A stretch of 64,000 nt of DNA from contig NC_044277.2 of assembly GCF_004027225.2 (NCBI RefSeq), forward strand, positions 97,213,552 through 97,277,551, given 5' to 3'. The notes beneath the pieces were generated by a model that was not told the DNA's origin, searched no databases, and saw only the letters and a list, made by a program, of their open reading frames with translations. Each line of letters begins with the position of its first letter. The stretch's first letter is position 1. This DNA comes from Strigops habroptila (taxonomy: Eukaryota; Chordata; Aves; Psittaciformes; Psittacidae). Shown in pieces: positions 1-10,997 of this stretch. The translations under genes and the position numbers were made by a program.

Positions 1-141
1 AGAGATGAATTACAGCTTTTGTCTCAGGTGTAATGTTTCCATGATGGTGTCACTAGAGGATATTGCAAGGTGATAGTCCCAGTTTTCTTGGATCTCAGGA
101 GGAATGGGTTCAGGGGTAGTAACAGTGTTAGGAAAAACCAT

Positions 142-222
142 AATCATAGAATCATAGAATGGTTTGGGTTAGAAGGGACCTCAAAGATCGTCTAGTTTCA
201 ACCCCCTGCCATGTGCAGGGAG
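142..222 (-). mobile_element. CR1 LINE 3'-end fragment
   Basis: On the + strand it starts with two ATCATAGA units followed by GGTTTGGGTT and the 'CCCCCTGCCATG-GCAGGG' block, which is the reverse complement of the CR1 3' end. The element therefore lies on the minus strand. Only about 80 bases remain. Confidence 0.85.
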
Positions 223-609
223 TTTGAGTAACGGCTTTGATCTTTCTTGTTAGCAGAGGCTCTGCTGTTTAAACTTCATTTGAGCAGCCAGGACGGCAGT
301 GAAGGAGCAGAGGAAGGCCTGGAGGGAAGAGCAGTGCTGGCTGAGCCTGGACCTGGTGGGTGTTGCTCTGTAAGGGCGAGCTTGGACTCTGGGCCAGGGA
401 GGACACTCCTCTGAAACAGGGGATGAGGGGAAACCACTTCTCTGCCACTTTACTCTGGGGAAAAAGCTTCAAGAAATAGGGACGGGAGATGCTGGAGTGG
501 GAGGTTTTACATGAAAGCAGGGTAGCCAGGAGCAAAGCCCTGGGGCACAGCGAGGGAAGAGCCAAGCACTGCTGCCATAACCACTGAAGAAGTTTCATCT
601 TTACCGTAG

Positions 610-3075
610 CAGACTGTGGTATTCCAGAGCCGAGCTTTGCAGGTGTTGTGAAGCAGGAGGAAGAGCGGTGTATGGAGGAGCAGGGAACCATGAAGGATGT
701 GGAGTTTACTGAGCCCAGTGTGGGTGAGTTCCAAGCAACCCCGCAGTGTGCTATGTAGCTGGAGATGCTGGGAGTCCCTGGCATTCCTGCTGTGGGACAG
801 CATATGCTGAGGCACCGGGACTGAGGAGAGGCTGGCGGGGCAGTGGGGAAAGGAGCAAAAGCCACGCTGAGGTTAGGAACGTGGGCAGAAAGGGTACAGA
901 CAGTTTTACTGGTAGGAAGATTGAAGTGCCAGGTAGACAAGGTGCTGGATGTGAGGAGATGGGCATCCCTGAAATAAATCCTAGAATCAACTGGGTTGGA
1001 AAGGACCTTGAATGCTTTGATGGCTGCCTGGAGGAAGTCACTGGCAAGCCGGGATGTCTCTGTTATTTCAAATAATGACGACTTAATATTTACTTGATTA
1101 ATAGACTAGCCCCAGCTCACCAGTCACTTCCTCACCCTCAGTCCTGGTCTCTGTTCATTCTCCTTGTGCCACATCAGAAGTGTCAGTGGGACTTGCTCAG
1201 TTTTTGATGGTATTTGCCCTGCTGTGACTAACTCATAGATGCTTTTTCTCATAACCCTTGTGTCATGCTGTCACCTCCCTGCTGTCAGGTGCTGCACAGC
1301 ACTAGTGAACTGGGGAGTGATACTCTCCAGACAGGAGGCTGAGCCTGATATTGTCGACCTGATATTGTCGACAGCATTCGAAATGGCTGTGTGTTGGCAG
1401 TTTCTGTCCTTGGCCTTTGGTTGGTTTCCCACCACTGGGTTGTATTCATATCCTGGTCAACTCAGATGAAATGTTCTTGTAAGAATGAGAGTCGAGAGAA
1501 AGTTTGAGACATGTTTAGCGTGAATAGAAAACCCCAGGCACCTAGTCTGGGGAAGAAAAGCAATGAACCCTCGGAGAAAGTGTATTTGTACACCCTCAGT
1601 GAGGTCTGCAGAGGAGGCCGCCTCATTACATACTCATCCTGAGCAGCAGCAGGCACGTCTCAAGTCAAAACCAGTGTTTGTGTGCCCCCTTTCAAGAAGG
1701 GCAGTGCGCAGGTGAGTCACCATGTTCTGGGTGTGAAGGGAAGGTGGATCTCAGAAGAGTGGTGCTCTCTGAAGAGTGAGAAATACCAGGTCTCTGGTGT
1801 GGGGAGAAGAGAGGCAGATGTGCTGATGAGAGAAGCAAAGGGCTGTCCCAGATCCATTAGTTCTTGGTGCTGAGGAGAGGAAGGCAGCTGGAGGTGGTTT
1901 TGGAAGCTGCTGAACTCTGCTGTTCTGGAAGGCAGCACTTCCCTCTGCTCCCTCCCTCATGGCTGAGGCTTCTCATGCAGCTCAGCCAGCTGAAAGGGGA
2001 GCGTTCCTGTGCTTTTCACTTGTATTCTCTATTGGTCTTTCAGCTGGCTGCTGTTACGTGAGCACAGCTGCCTTCACGTTGCCTGGGTGAGACAGGCCTG
2101 TTTGCTTCCTGGGTGGTGAGGGAAGGAGTGGGGGAGATTTCAGAAGCCTCTAGTGTTTCACACCAGTGAATGTCGCCTTTGTTGTTCTTGTCAGTTCCAG
2201 CAGATGAGGCGATGACGTTCAAAGTAGAGCAGCTGGACTCAGAGGAATGCTCCCAAAGCTCCGAGCCCCCTGTGGCTTTAACCGAGGAGCCAGAGGAGCT
2301 GCTTTCCCAGGGTCCCAGCGAGGTGCTGCCCTTTGATAGTCAGTACAGCTCTCCTGTAGAGCAGGAAGACCAGAGCGTGAGCAGCCTGGTGCCATCCACC
2401 CCAGAGGAAGAGGGTCTCAGTGAAAGCAGCACTGTCAACTTCCATGGGCAAAACTGTCCCGGCAAGAGACCTTACTCGTGTACTGCATGTGGGAAGGGCT
2501 TCTGTCTCAAGAAGATGCTGACGACTGACCAGGAGAGCCACAGCACAGAGGACAGCAGTGAGCACTCTGGTAGCGAGGAGGACTTCCCGTACCAGCAGAC
2601 CCACTTGGAAGAAGGCAGGACCCACGTGGCCACGGAGAGGTTCAAGCAGAACCAGAATGCCAAAGCCCGCACCAGCGTCCCAACCACGGACAAGGTATCC
2701 AGCAGTCCCAGGTGCCTGAAAAGCATCGACACCAACGCTAACTGCAAGCCAAGTCCGAGCGCCCACCCGCGAGGGAGGCCCTACAAGTGTGATAAGTGTG
2801 AGGAGTGGTTCTCCCAGAAGAAAACTCTCGGCATCCACCAGCGTATGCACGCGGGCCGGAGCAGAAAGATCCCTTGGTGCTCGTACTGTGGGAAGATCTT
2901 CAGCCGCTCCTCCAGTCTGGACCGGCATCGGAGGATCCACACGGGTGAGAGGCCATACGCATGCAATGAGTGCCCAAAGCGCTTCATCCAGAAGCAGCAC
3001 CTCGTCCAGCATGAGAAGACCCACCTGCAAAAGAGGGGCTCTGTGCCTGGCACGAGGAAGGCCCTGCTACACTAG
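610..3075 (+). CDS. KRAB-ZNF-family C2H2 zinc finger gene, 3' portion (5' exons outside window)
   Basis: Two exons are visible. Exon 610-723 (acceptor after CCGTAG, donor GTGAGT at 724) is a 114-nt symmetric phase-1 linker reading [14 protein letters not shown], the acidic linker type seen in genes B, D and G here. The final exon starts at 2195 (or at 2201, same frame) and ends with TAG at 3075. It encodes an acidic Ser/Glu-rich spacer, a degenerate finger (2470-2540, first zinc His replaced by Asp in TTDQESH), a basic spacer, then three complete C2H2 fingers (about 2782-2847, 2875-2943, 2959-3024) joined by one HTGERPY linker. The start codon and any KRAB box must lie to the left, so the product is partial. 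Family role: nuclear DNA-binding transcription factor; the target is unknown. The minus-strand reading frames over this exon are shadows. Confidence 0.85.
978..1016 (-). mobile_element. Short CR1 relic
   Basis: TCCTAGAATCAACTGGGTT followed by GGAAAGGACCTTGAA matches the antisense 3' end of CR1 in degenerate form. It lies in the last intron of gene A. It is too short for subfamily placement. Confidence 0.55.
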
Positions 3076-3272
3076 TTCTAAGCTGTGCAGGCTCACGCAG
3101 CCCTGCAGCCCCTGGAGGAGAGGATCTCTGCTGCTCAGGGTTAAAGGCTCTCTCATGGTTTATCCCAAAGATCCAAGCAAAGTAGAATTAGGATCTGCCA
3201 TAGCACCACTGCCCTTTCCTTCGTGGTGGTGATGGTATGCCACAGTACCTTATAATCTGCCCAAAACTCAAG

Positions 3273-3278
3273 AATAAA
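3273..3278 (+). terminator. Polyadenylation signal of gene A
   Basis: AATAAA lies about 200 bases after the stop codon of gene A and is the first canonical signal downstream of it. The 3' UTR would end near 3300. Confidence 0.6.
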
Positions 3279-3300
3279 AGTGGTTTGGGCCTCTCTGAGT

Positions 3301-6143
3301 TTGAATCACTTGTTTGAACTGGTTCCAGCAAAGTCGAGTGTTCTGAAGTTCTTCACCCAGAGTTGTCCTGGCTGCTCCCCTTGACAAAGTTCTGCTGTTC
3401 TCAGTTTTGTGGGCGAGTTTGAGTTCTACATTTGCAAAAGACTCCTGGTGACTGCACACGTGCACAGGGTGAGACCTCACCAATGGCTTGCACGGGTGCT
3501 GCCTTTGCCAAGGAGGGGCAACCAGTCTGTAGTGCAATTTCAGGAGTGGCTTTGGTGCTTGACCAGTTTTAAACCTGCTGCTCATTTTCTTCATCATGAA
3601 TTCAGCTTTAGAAACCCCTCCGTCGCTTCTGGTCCCAAAGTGTGGGTGCTGGTGGTTGGTTCATCCCCTCAGACAGAGGTGTTCCTCCAGCTCCAACTGA
3701 CTGCTGTGGCATGTGTTTTAGTCTGGAAACTCCTTTGGCCAAGAGGAGCAAGATCTTTTTCCAGGTTCATTGTTGCCTGCCCTGCCAGCAAAGTGTGAGA
3801 CAGGAGAACGTCTGTGCCCGCTTTGGCTCGGCCAGCTCAGAGCTCTGGGCTGTTCAAGCTGTTTTGATTCATGCCCAGAGCAGATCAGGGTGAGCCTGAG
3901 TGAACCTCTGTGAACCTGTGGTAGCTGGCATAGAGCTGTGCCTGCCAAGGCGTCTTCAGCCACTGTGGATGTTTGCCTGGTGACCAACTGTCTGCACCTT
4001 TTCTCGTCCCTAGTGCTGTTAGGGTCTTTGATTTCTCATCTCCTGACATGTCTGAGTATGTCTGTCTGTTGTGAGCCCCTCTCTGCGCATATTCGTATAT
4101 TTTTCTCCAAATAAGAAATCTGTGAGGACAGAGGGGTTTGTATTTGCCACTTCCCAGTGTTCAGTGGCTACTTGCTACCATAAGGCAGTGAACATGAACT
4201 GGTTTTTCTCTGCTGTTTGATGTGCTGAAGAAGAGTCTCTTGGCAGTTGGCAGTACGGGGCATCTGATACCCAGACAAGCGGTTTGGGTCTTGTCCAATA
4301 AGCAGGTGAACTAATTGGTTCTCCAGTGGCTTCCTGCTGACTCCATTTAAATTGCTTCTTCATGTTTTACGCTTTTGTTACTTAGACTGTGAGCCATCAA
4401 GGCAGGGAACTTGTTTTTATCTGTTTGTAAAATGCTAGTTAAATTTGTAGCAGTAGATACTTGATTTTTAATAACAATAAACTTGAGCAGATTAAAGCTG
4501 TGAAGTTTGCAATGATGCTTTTTTTATTTGTGGGGTTTTTTTGGTTTATTGGGGGTTTTATCATTTTACCTGCTGGTAAATGGCAGTTTATAGTATCATA
4601 CCTTACTGATGGAGAGGCAACAGCCTCCCTTGAATCAGGAAAAAGAATTGAGGGGGTTTTGTTGTTTTTTCTTAACATTGCAGTGGAACCTGAGCAGGAG
4701 AATTACTTTCCACGTGTACATCCGATCCAAACAGGGCCTGAATGGTAAGGATAGCTAAAAATAGGACTTAAATAAGCTCACTGTAGAATTCTCACCCTGC
4801 AGGTAGATCACATTGATCCTGCTGCCAGCAAAAAGTTTTCAGCAACTGCAGCATTGCAGTTGTTATCAGTTGAAGACCAGGATGGGTTTTGGGATAAAGA
4901 CATAAAGATGCTGCCACATAAAGCAGCGGAGGGGCGCTTGTCACCAATTCCCCGGTGACCAGAACATCCTGAATCTTGGTTAGGATCACTTCAGCAGCAC
5001 TCCTAGATTATTCTACACACAAACATCTACAGGTGCCTTTTCTGGGCTGTTTCTGTGCCTTACAAAAGGGCAATAACAAGAAGCACCCAAGTCCTACCAC
5101 GGTGCTATCTCCCTTCCCTGTTGCACTATTGCTGTGTATGTTCTAGGGCTGACCTATCACTTCATTATTATTAGATATTTTAGCTTTAAATGTTAAAGAA
5201 AAGGAAAGAAGCTGCTGACATCTGATGTTTCTGTGTTCACATCTGGGAGATGTCATAGGTACAACTATAGAAGAATTGGCGTTTGGATGGCCATGTAAGC
5301 TGGAGAGGACCCTGAGCTCCCATGGTTCTGAGTATCCTTGATTTTTAATAGCTCTAAGAGGATCCCTGATCCCTCGGTGGCACTCTCCTAGTTTTGACTG
5401 GGAGGTTTCACAGGTTAACTGCTGCCTGAGCATCAGAAGCACTTGAAGTGCTTTGTGTTTCATCACTTTCTTGATTTGCCTTTGATAATACAGGTGAAGG
5501 AGCATTTTGCAAGGCGAGTCATAGTTTCCGTATTCCATCCCAGCTCCCCTGTATTTCAGAGACAAATATGTGTATTTATAACAAACCTCAGAGCTATTTT
5601 GTGATTCATGCTGCTTAAATTGCAAAAAAAATCTAACCCTGAATCTAAGAAGAAATGTCAAGTGCCATAGAGCTGTGCTGCTTTTCCAAGACCAAGAGGA
5701 AAAAGATAAATCCTCCCTGGAGTGCAGGTAGAGTAACACTTATGGGAAAGAGCAGGAGCTAGACGGGAAGGGCAGAAAAGACATGGTGATGGGAAGGGAG
5801 TTTTTGGGAGCATGTGGTCTCCTACACCCACCCTGAGACACATTGTGGAGTCTCTGTGTCTTCCATGAACAAGTGCTGAGCTTTTATCATCCTTGGGGAG
5901 CACTTCTCAGTGTGCAGGTTTTTCCTGACCTTCTATTACTTGGGCTGCTATAGCTTGAGCTGGTGTAGGGCAGCAGCCTCCACTGCAAAGCCAGATATCT
6001 AGGTTGGGATATTCTTCACAAAAGAAGGAAAAATCATGCACAGAAAAACGGGGTGGGGTGTGGTAGGGGAATAATCTGACCCAGGACAGACACATCTTAG
6101 CAGATTCTCAAGTTCTGGCAAATGCGAACTATTTTGCTTAAGA
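3301..6143. other. Intergenic stretch, no gene recognised
   Basis: About 2.8 kb between gene A and the provirus. No reading frame here shows a domain or splice pattern I recognise, and I found no CR1 or tandem repeat. The open frames are short and scattered over both strands. Confidence 0.6.
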
Positions 6144-6149
6144 GTAGCT

Positions 6150-6546
6150 TGAGGAGAGATGACAATGGACCCTGCACGATTCAATGTGAATCAAGCAGAA
6201 GCCACTTTATTGTTCCCACGATCCCTTTATATACAGAGTTTTCTATCTCTACATGCGGTCACGCACCTTTTGATTGGTAAAAGCCCTCTTGCGCAAGGCA
6301 ATCACGCGGCTCGGTAAGTGTCCTTGTTGGATCACCTAATTCCTGGTGTTCTTCCCATGTATCCGACTGCAGATGTTTTCTTCCTCTTATCATCTTCTTG
6401 GTATGCAGCTGCGTGTTTAGAAGCAGCTCTCTGATGGCTGGTTCACATTCTCTTATCTTCTTCTTGGTATGCGGCTGCATGCTTAGAAGATGCCCTCATA
6501 TGGCTGGCTCATCACATGTCCACTGTCCTCCAAATACGACCCCACA
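6150..6546 (-). repeat. 3' LTR of the provirus
   Basis: 397 bases, starting TGTGGGG and ending CTCCTCA on the minus strand (TG...CA). It holds a TATAAA box (6226-6231) and an AATAAA signal (6206-6211) in the expected U3-to-R order, 20 bases apart. U3 contains a direct duplication of about 66 bases (units near 6384-6449 and 6450-6516), a common form of enhancer repeat. Compared with the 5' LTR it has three substitutions, one missing base and five extra bases. Confidence 0.93.
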
Positions 6547-6905
6547 ATTCCCCCTTTTTCTCTTTGAACCAGCCAAACTTTCTTCAAGGAATTAGTAATC
6601 ATGTTAGACACTCCCTTTAAGATACAGGGAACGATTAACAATACAATCACAATTATACTTAAAGTTACCATGCCTTTTTTACAAAGATCTAAAAGCCATC
6701 CCGTTATGCCCCAACCCCTTAACCACTTATCTAAACCTGAATTGTCCACCGTTAGTTTGTTCATGTTGTCTTTTATCTCCTTGAGACTTTTATGAATTGA
6801 CTTCGAATGGTCAGACTCATACAACACATCCCTTCAAAATCCTCACACCCGTGACCCTGTGCTAAAAGCAAAAATCAATTGTAGCTCTATTTTGCAAAGC
6901 AGCAT
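6483..6905 (-). pseudogene. env: env remnant: TM subunit C-terminal part
   Basis: The open part (6483-6827) reads as a retroviral transmembrane subunit: a helical membrane-proximal segment rich in Trp (WLRGWGITGW), a hydrophobic anchor of about 20 residues (around VTLSIIVIVLLIV), then a short cytoplasmic tail. Just upstream (6830-6905) the conserved TM ectodomain continues, with a CX6CC motif, but in another frame because a base is missing in a T-run. Fewer than 800 bases separate pol from the 3' LTR, so most of SU is gone. The product cannot be a functional envelope. Confidence 0.75.
6547..6566 (-). promoter_or_regulatory. Polypurine tract
   Basis: On the minus strand AGAGAAAAAGGGGGAAT abuts the TGTGGGG start of the 3' LTR. 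This is the normal place and composition for the plus-strand primer of reverse transcription. Confidence 0.85.
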
Positions 6906-7283
6906 GTCTTGTGCTATCTACATCATTAAGCATTTGTGTAAGTACTTCTGACGTTAAATTTATCTGCTTTGTGTCCCAACACCCTAACTCAGTCACGTCT
7001 CCTCATGCTTTTGCTGCAGCTACTCCAGGTGCAAACAAGGAGGCGATAACTCAAGACGGCACATCCCAAAATTGTACCTGATCGTTACAATCGGGCCTCA
7101 GTTGTATCCTTGTTGACAAGTAATATTGAGCTCTGACTTAAACAATATGTCATTTGACACATATCCCTTGAACCATTGTGACTGATAACCACCTACCCCG
7201 CGCGTGCCCTAGAACTTCGACAATACCATCTGAGCCCACAATACTCGCAAACACACAAACTCCAAGGCTCCCAAGTTCCACAG

Positions 7284-8456
7284 TTATGGCACGGAGTCCT
7301 TAGGTGCTGGGGTGTTTTCGGGTGGGTCATGCAACTTTTTTTGCCATATCTTTACCCACTTGGCTGGTATCCATCTGGTTCCTGTATCTGTAACAACACA
7401 TGCATATCCTCTTCCCCATGTGATTAACTTAAATGGTCCTTCCCAGGCCCCTGTTATCCCATTTTTAATCATTACCTTACATTGTCTGCTCTTAACTTCT
7501 TCCAATCCACCTTGTAGACCAGCCCTGTGTTTTACCATTGGTGGCACCAAGCTATCTTGCGGCAATCGTAAGAAATTTAACACATATAGGACTTTGTTTA
7601 ATCCATCTGTTGGTGATACAGTACTTTCTCCCCCTTTTTGTTTTTGAAGCAAACGCTTCAATGTCTGATTCATACGTTTGACCATAGCCTGACCGGTAGG
7701 TGAATGGGGCGTACCTGTCACGTGAGTAATGCCCCAGAGCTGGAAAAACGCTTGCGTGGAATGAGCTACATAGCCAAGGCCGTTGTCAGTTTTGATTTCT
7801 TGTGGCACGCCAAGGGCCGCTATAGCCTTGTGATGCATGTGATGCTGCACATGTTTGCTAGATTCGCCAGTCTGAGCTGTAGCCCAAACTGCAAGAGAAA
7901 AACAATCCAAGCAGACATGCACATATTTTTGTTTACCGAATTCTGGGACATGCGTAACATCCATTTGCCAAATTTCTAAAGGTCCAGTACCACGAGGATT
8001 GACTCCAGGAGCCAAGCCTCCGGTATACTGTTGACAATCGGGGCACGACTGGACAATGCCTCGGGCATCTGATTCAGACAGCCCAAATTGGCGGCGCAGT
8101 ACTTTGGCTGACTGGTGGAAAAAGTCATGAGACCGTCTGGCTTGCGCGAACTGGTCCGTTGAGAGAGCCACCCATAGCGGCACTACCAGCTTGTCGGCTC
8201 TCCGGTTGCCTTCCGCTAAGCCTTCGATTATTCCTGTGTGATTCCGAATATGGGTGATAAAATATTCACATTGTCTTTCTGACAGCAATAGCCACAACCT
8301 CCAAAATAGTTTGTACAATACCTCATCATTTCTCTTTTTCAGCAATGCTTGTTCTATACGTGATACAACTCCTACTACATACAGTGAATCACAAACAACA
8401 TTGACTGGTGTTGTCTTCCATCGAGCAAACACTTCTACCACGGCTCGCAACTCCAA
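7284..8456 (-). pseudogene. pol: pol: RNase H C-terminal half and integrase, catalytic Glu lost
   Basis: A 390-codon open frame. The first 90 residues finish RNase H: ELRAVV (catalytic Glu), CDSLYV (Asp) and NRRADKLV (Asp). Integrase follows, with the zinc-binding HHCC module (HDFFH ... CPDC), the core Asp in QMDVTH and the second Asp in KTDNG. Exactly 35 residues after the second Asp, where the D,D-35-E catalytic Glu belongs, there is Lys (AAA in place of GAA or GAG) in QAMVKRMN. The C-terminal domain ends with WIPAKWVKIW and the stop lies at 7284. The frame is intact, but an integrase without this Glu is expected to be inactive. It is joined to the upstream RNase H half only across a frameshift. 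Confidence 0.9.
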
Positions 8457-8482
8457 ATGTTGTGTGGAGCCTTGACAGTCTG

Positions 8483-9108
8483 TTAAACTACATCATGCCA
8501 TTGCCCGTTGGCCTGCCACATGATGGCAGCCTTTTGAGATCTTCCTCCTGCGTCTGTAAAGACTGTAGCACCGTTTACCGGACGTGCAGAGCGTCTAGGT
8601 CGCTCTTCTATTTGACAGGAATGTAGTACACTAAAAAAATTGTGTGGTGGATAGTGTGCCTTTACTTCACCCGAATAATCCAGCAATGCCACTTGCAATA
8701 AAATACACTGGCGCAAAGCCCAAGCTAAATGTTCTGCCACTAAAGGTATTATGATAAAAGATGGCTCTTTCCTGCTATTTCAACAATTTGATTTCGCCCC
8801 CTCGTGATTAATTGTGCTAGTGCCTCCATTCGTGTTGTAACTGTCCACTTTGACTGTGCCGATAAAAACACCCACTCTAATAACCACAAAGGATCTCTTC
8901 CAGGAATCCATTGCAGTATTACAGCAAAAGGGTGCTGCTCACTATTGATTATTGCTAAACCTATCCCATAATCAGGGTTCCAGCAATGGGTGTAGGCTTT
9001 ACTAACTTTTATGCTAATCTGCTGTAAAGCCTCTTTGGCCTCATTTGTCAACGTCCGGGGTGCGTTTGCACCACCTCCTCCCCTGAGTAACCTCATCAGA
9101 GGTGCCAA
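8483..9108 (-). pseudogene. pol: pol: RT connection and RNase H N-terminal half
   Basis: Two frames cover this part of pol. 8749-9108 reads as the thumb/connection region (APLMRLLRGG, PRTLTNEAKEALQ). A single-base change near 8755 moves the frame to the next piece, 8483-8748, which contains the WALRQ stretch and the first RNase H catalytic Asp in FTDAGG. Another frame change near 8460-8483 separates this from the rest of RNase H. All four RNase H acidic residues are still encoded, but in different frames. Confidence 0.8.
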
Positions 9109-9870
9109 CTCCTCATTGGTAATACCACATAGGTCCTCACCCAGTTTAAATCTCCTAACAATTTTTGTACATCATTCAAGGTGTGGATCTCCATCCGGAG
9201 TTCCACCTTTTGAGGTCGAACAACTGCTTTGTCGATTTCCCAGCCAAGATACTTCCATACTTCTGGTTTTTGTATTTTTTCAGGGGCCAATTGTAGCCCG
9301 TTTGACTGCAACACATTTTGTAATTCAACAATCAATTGGTCTCCATTCAGCTGTTTTCCGGCTATCAAAATGTCATCCATGTAATGATAAATAAGCAAGT
9401 CTGGATGCGCTTCACGTACCGGAGTAAGTGCCCAGGCCACGTAAACCTGGCACATGGTTGGTGAATTTTTCATGCCCTGCGGTAACACTACCCAGTGGTA
9501 CCTTTTCATAGGTTCACTTTTGTTTACGCTCGGTACAGAAAAAGCGAATTTCTGATAGTCTTCTGGATGCAGGGGAATGGTAAAAAAGCAATCTTTTAAA
9601 TCAATAATTAAAATGTCCCAATTTTTCGGAATCATATTTGGGGAGGGTAATCCAGGCTGTAACGCCCCCATATCCTCCATGACCTCATTAATTTTCCTCA
9701 GATCATGCAATAGGCGCCATTTGCCACTTCTCTTTGGAATTGTAAAAATTGGGGTATTCCAAGGGCTTGTGGTCAGTTTAATGTGACCTTTCTCTAATTG
9801 CTCCTGTCCCTTTCCAAAGCTAAAATTAAGGGATCTGGCAGAGCTTTCTTAATTCCATATTCCTTCTGCC
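9096..9870 (-). pseudogene. pol: pol: reverse transcriptase domain
   Basis: The frame contains the hallmarks of a retroviral reverse transcriptase in order: TTSPWNTPIF, KWRLLHDLRKIN, the first catalytic Asp in IIDLKDCFF, LPQGMKNSP and the YMDD active site, then GWEID. No ATG starts this frame and nothing upstream resembles a protease, so it has lost its gag-pro fusion. It leaves frame after GDLNW at about 9115. Class II placement is inferred from these blocks and the YMDD box. Confidence 0.88.
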
Positions 9871-9989
9871 ACTCCTGCTGGTTTCTTAATCTGAAAAACA
9901 TATCTGCATACATTACTTCGCTTTGTTGATATTCCGTTATTAATTTTACACACACACACAAGGGATCCCACAAACACACCCCACACAAC

Positions 9990-10479
9990 TACAATACCTA
10001 AAACACGAAAAAAATCCAATTAGACAAACAGCTATTAATGACACAATCACAACATACAGAGCAGCCTTAACCATATTATATTGTCAACACCAAAATCGTT
10101 ACCATGATAATCCACAAAACTAGGTCAAATACCAGCAAGTCACAAACAGAAACAAATCCAAATGTATACCAGTCGAGCGCTAGCAGCTGGGTATATGCCT
10201 TTACCTACAAGATTTCTATATCTCAATTTACGGAAGGCTCCAAACAAAAGGTTAACCCACCAAAATCCAAACTTCAGACTCCCGCGCAGGATGTCTCCTA
10301 CGACTTACAGAATGTTAACCAAAACAAAACAATATTTACAAAAGAATACCTTCTTAAAGATGGTCCTTGTCTGCTCCCGCAGTGATCCGAGTGAGTCGAG
10401 GAGTCCCTTCGGGAAAATTCCCTGGGGGCCCTAGGGAGCCCTGTTCTCAGCGGGTCCTGCAGCCGAGCAGAGAGTGTCC
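9990..10479 (-). other. Provirus leader-like stretch without recognisable gene
   Basis: Lies between the second LTR-like segment and reverse transcriptase, where gag and pro would be expected. Open frames are short. One begins at 10074 with a hydrophobic stretch of about 20 residues and ends after about 42 codons in a Cys-rich tail made by a GT-rich run. I see no homology to capsid, nucleocapsid or protease. Confidence 0.4.
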
Positions 10480-10935
10480 CATCCGGGGTGCCAAATTGAT
10501 TCGTAGAACTCGTTAAGAACTTGCCAACTTAATTAGTTCGGTAACACTGCTGGCATAAATGAGTGATTTCTCCTTGTCCTTCTACTTATCAGTTCACTAC
10601 ATCACCTCCTGGACATCTGCTTAGTTTCAGCTACTCCTTAGCTACAATCCTGTTTTGGTTACAATAAGTTTTGTGTGAAGGTCATAAGGTTCCAAAACTA
10701 TGTCAGCTACAACGATTCATCTTAGACAAGGACCCTTATTGTGTTCTTTTGGTCGGGCCTTTTTTTAGGTTTGGAAAGTTTTGTTGTTATATACAAAGCC
10801 ACCAAGCTTAAAGTTACTTAGAACTAAATTTTCTTATTGACAAAAGATTATATTTCATTTTGTACTTCCTTGTCTCAAATCTCCCTTTTTTCTATCCTTT
10901 TGCAAATTCTTTTGCAATTTTTTTTCCCCCCCCCA
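10480..10935 (-). repeat. Second, unrelated LTR-like segment with flanking PPT and PBS-like sites
   Basis: On the minus strand a purine tract (GTGGGGGGGGGAAAAAAAA, plus-strand 10917-10935) is followed by a roughly 415-base segment that starts TGCAAAAG, contains TATATAA (10788-10794) and ends CTACGAATCA near 10502. After three bases comes TGGCACCCCGGATGGGAC (about 10480-10498), which begins TGG like a primer-binding site; I could not match it to a tRNA with certainty. The segment is not similar to the outer LTRs. Boundaries are inferred from sequence features alone. Confidence 0.45.
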
Positions 10936-10997
10936 CTAACACATTCTGAATAATCCCTCTCCATCGTCGTGTCGGGTCCCGGTCAGTTTTAGCAGTT

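Noticed and set aside
2278-3030. Minus-strand frame opposite the finger exon of gene A
   Set aside because: Antisense shadow of the zinc-finger coding exon. The same effect occurs opposite the finger exons of B, D and G.
9950-10074. Small membrane-like, Cys-rich frame in the provirus (about 42 codons)
   Set aside because: The Cys-rich tail comes from a GTGTGTG run and there is no sign of a conserved accessory gene. Treated as chance.
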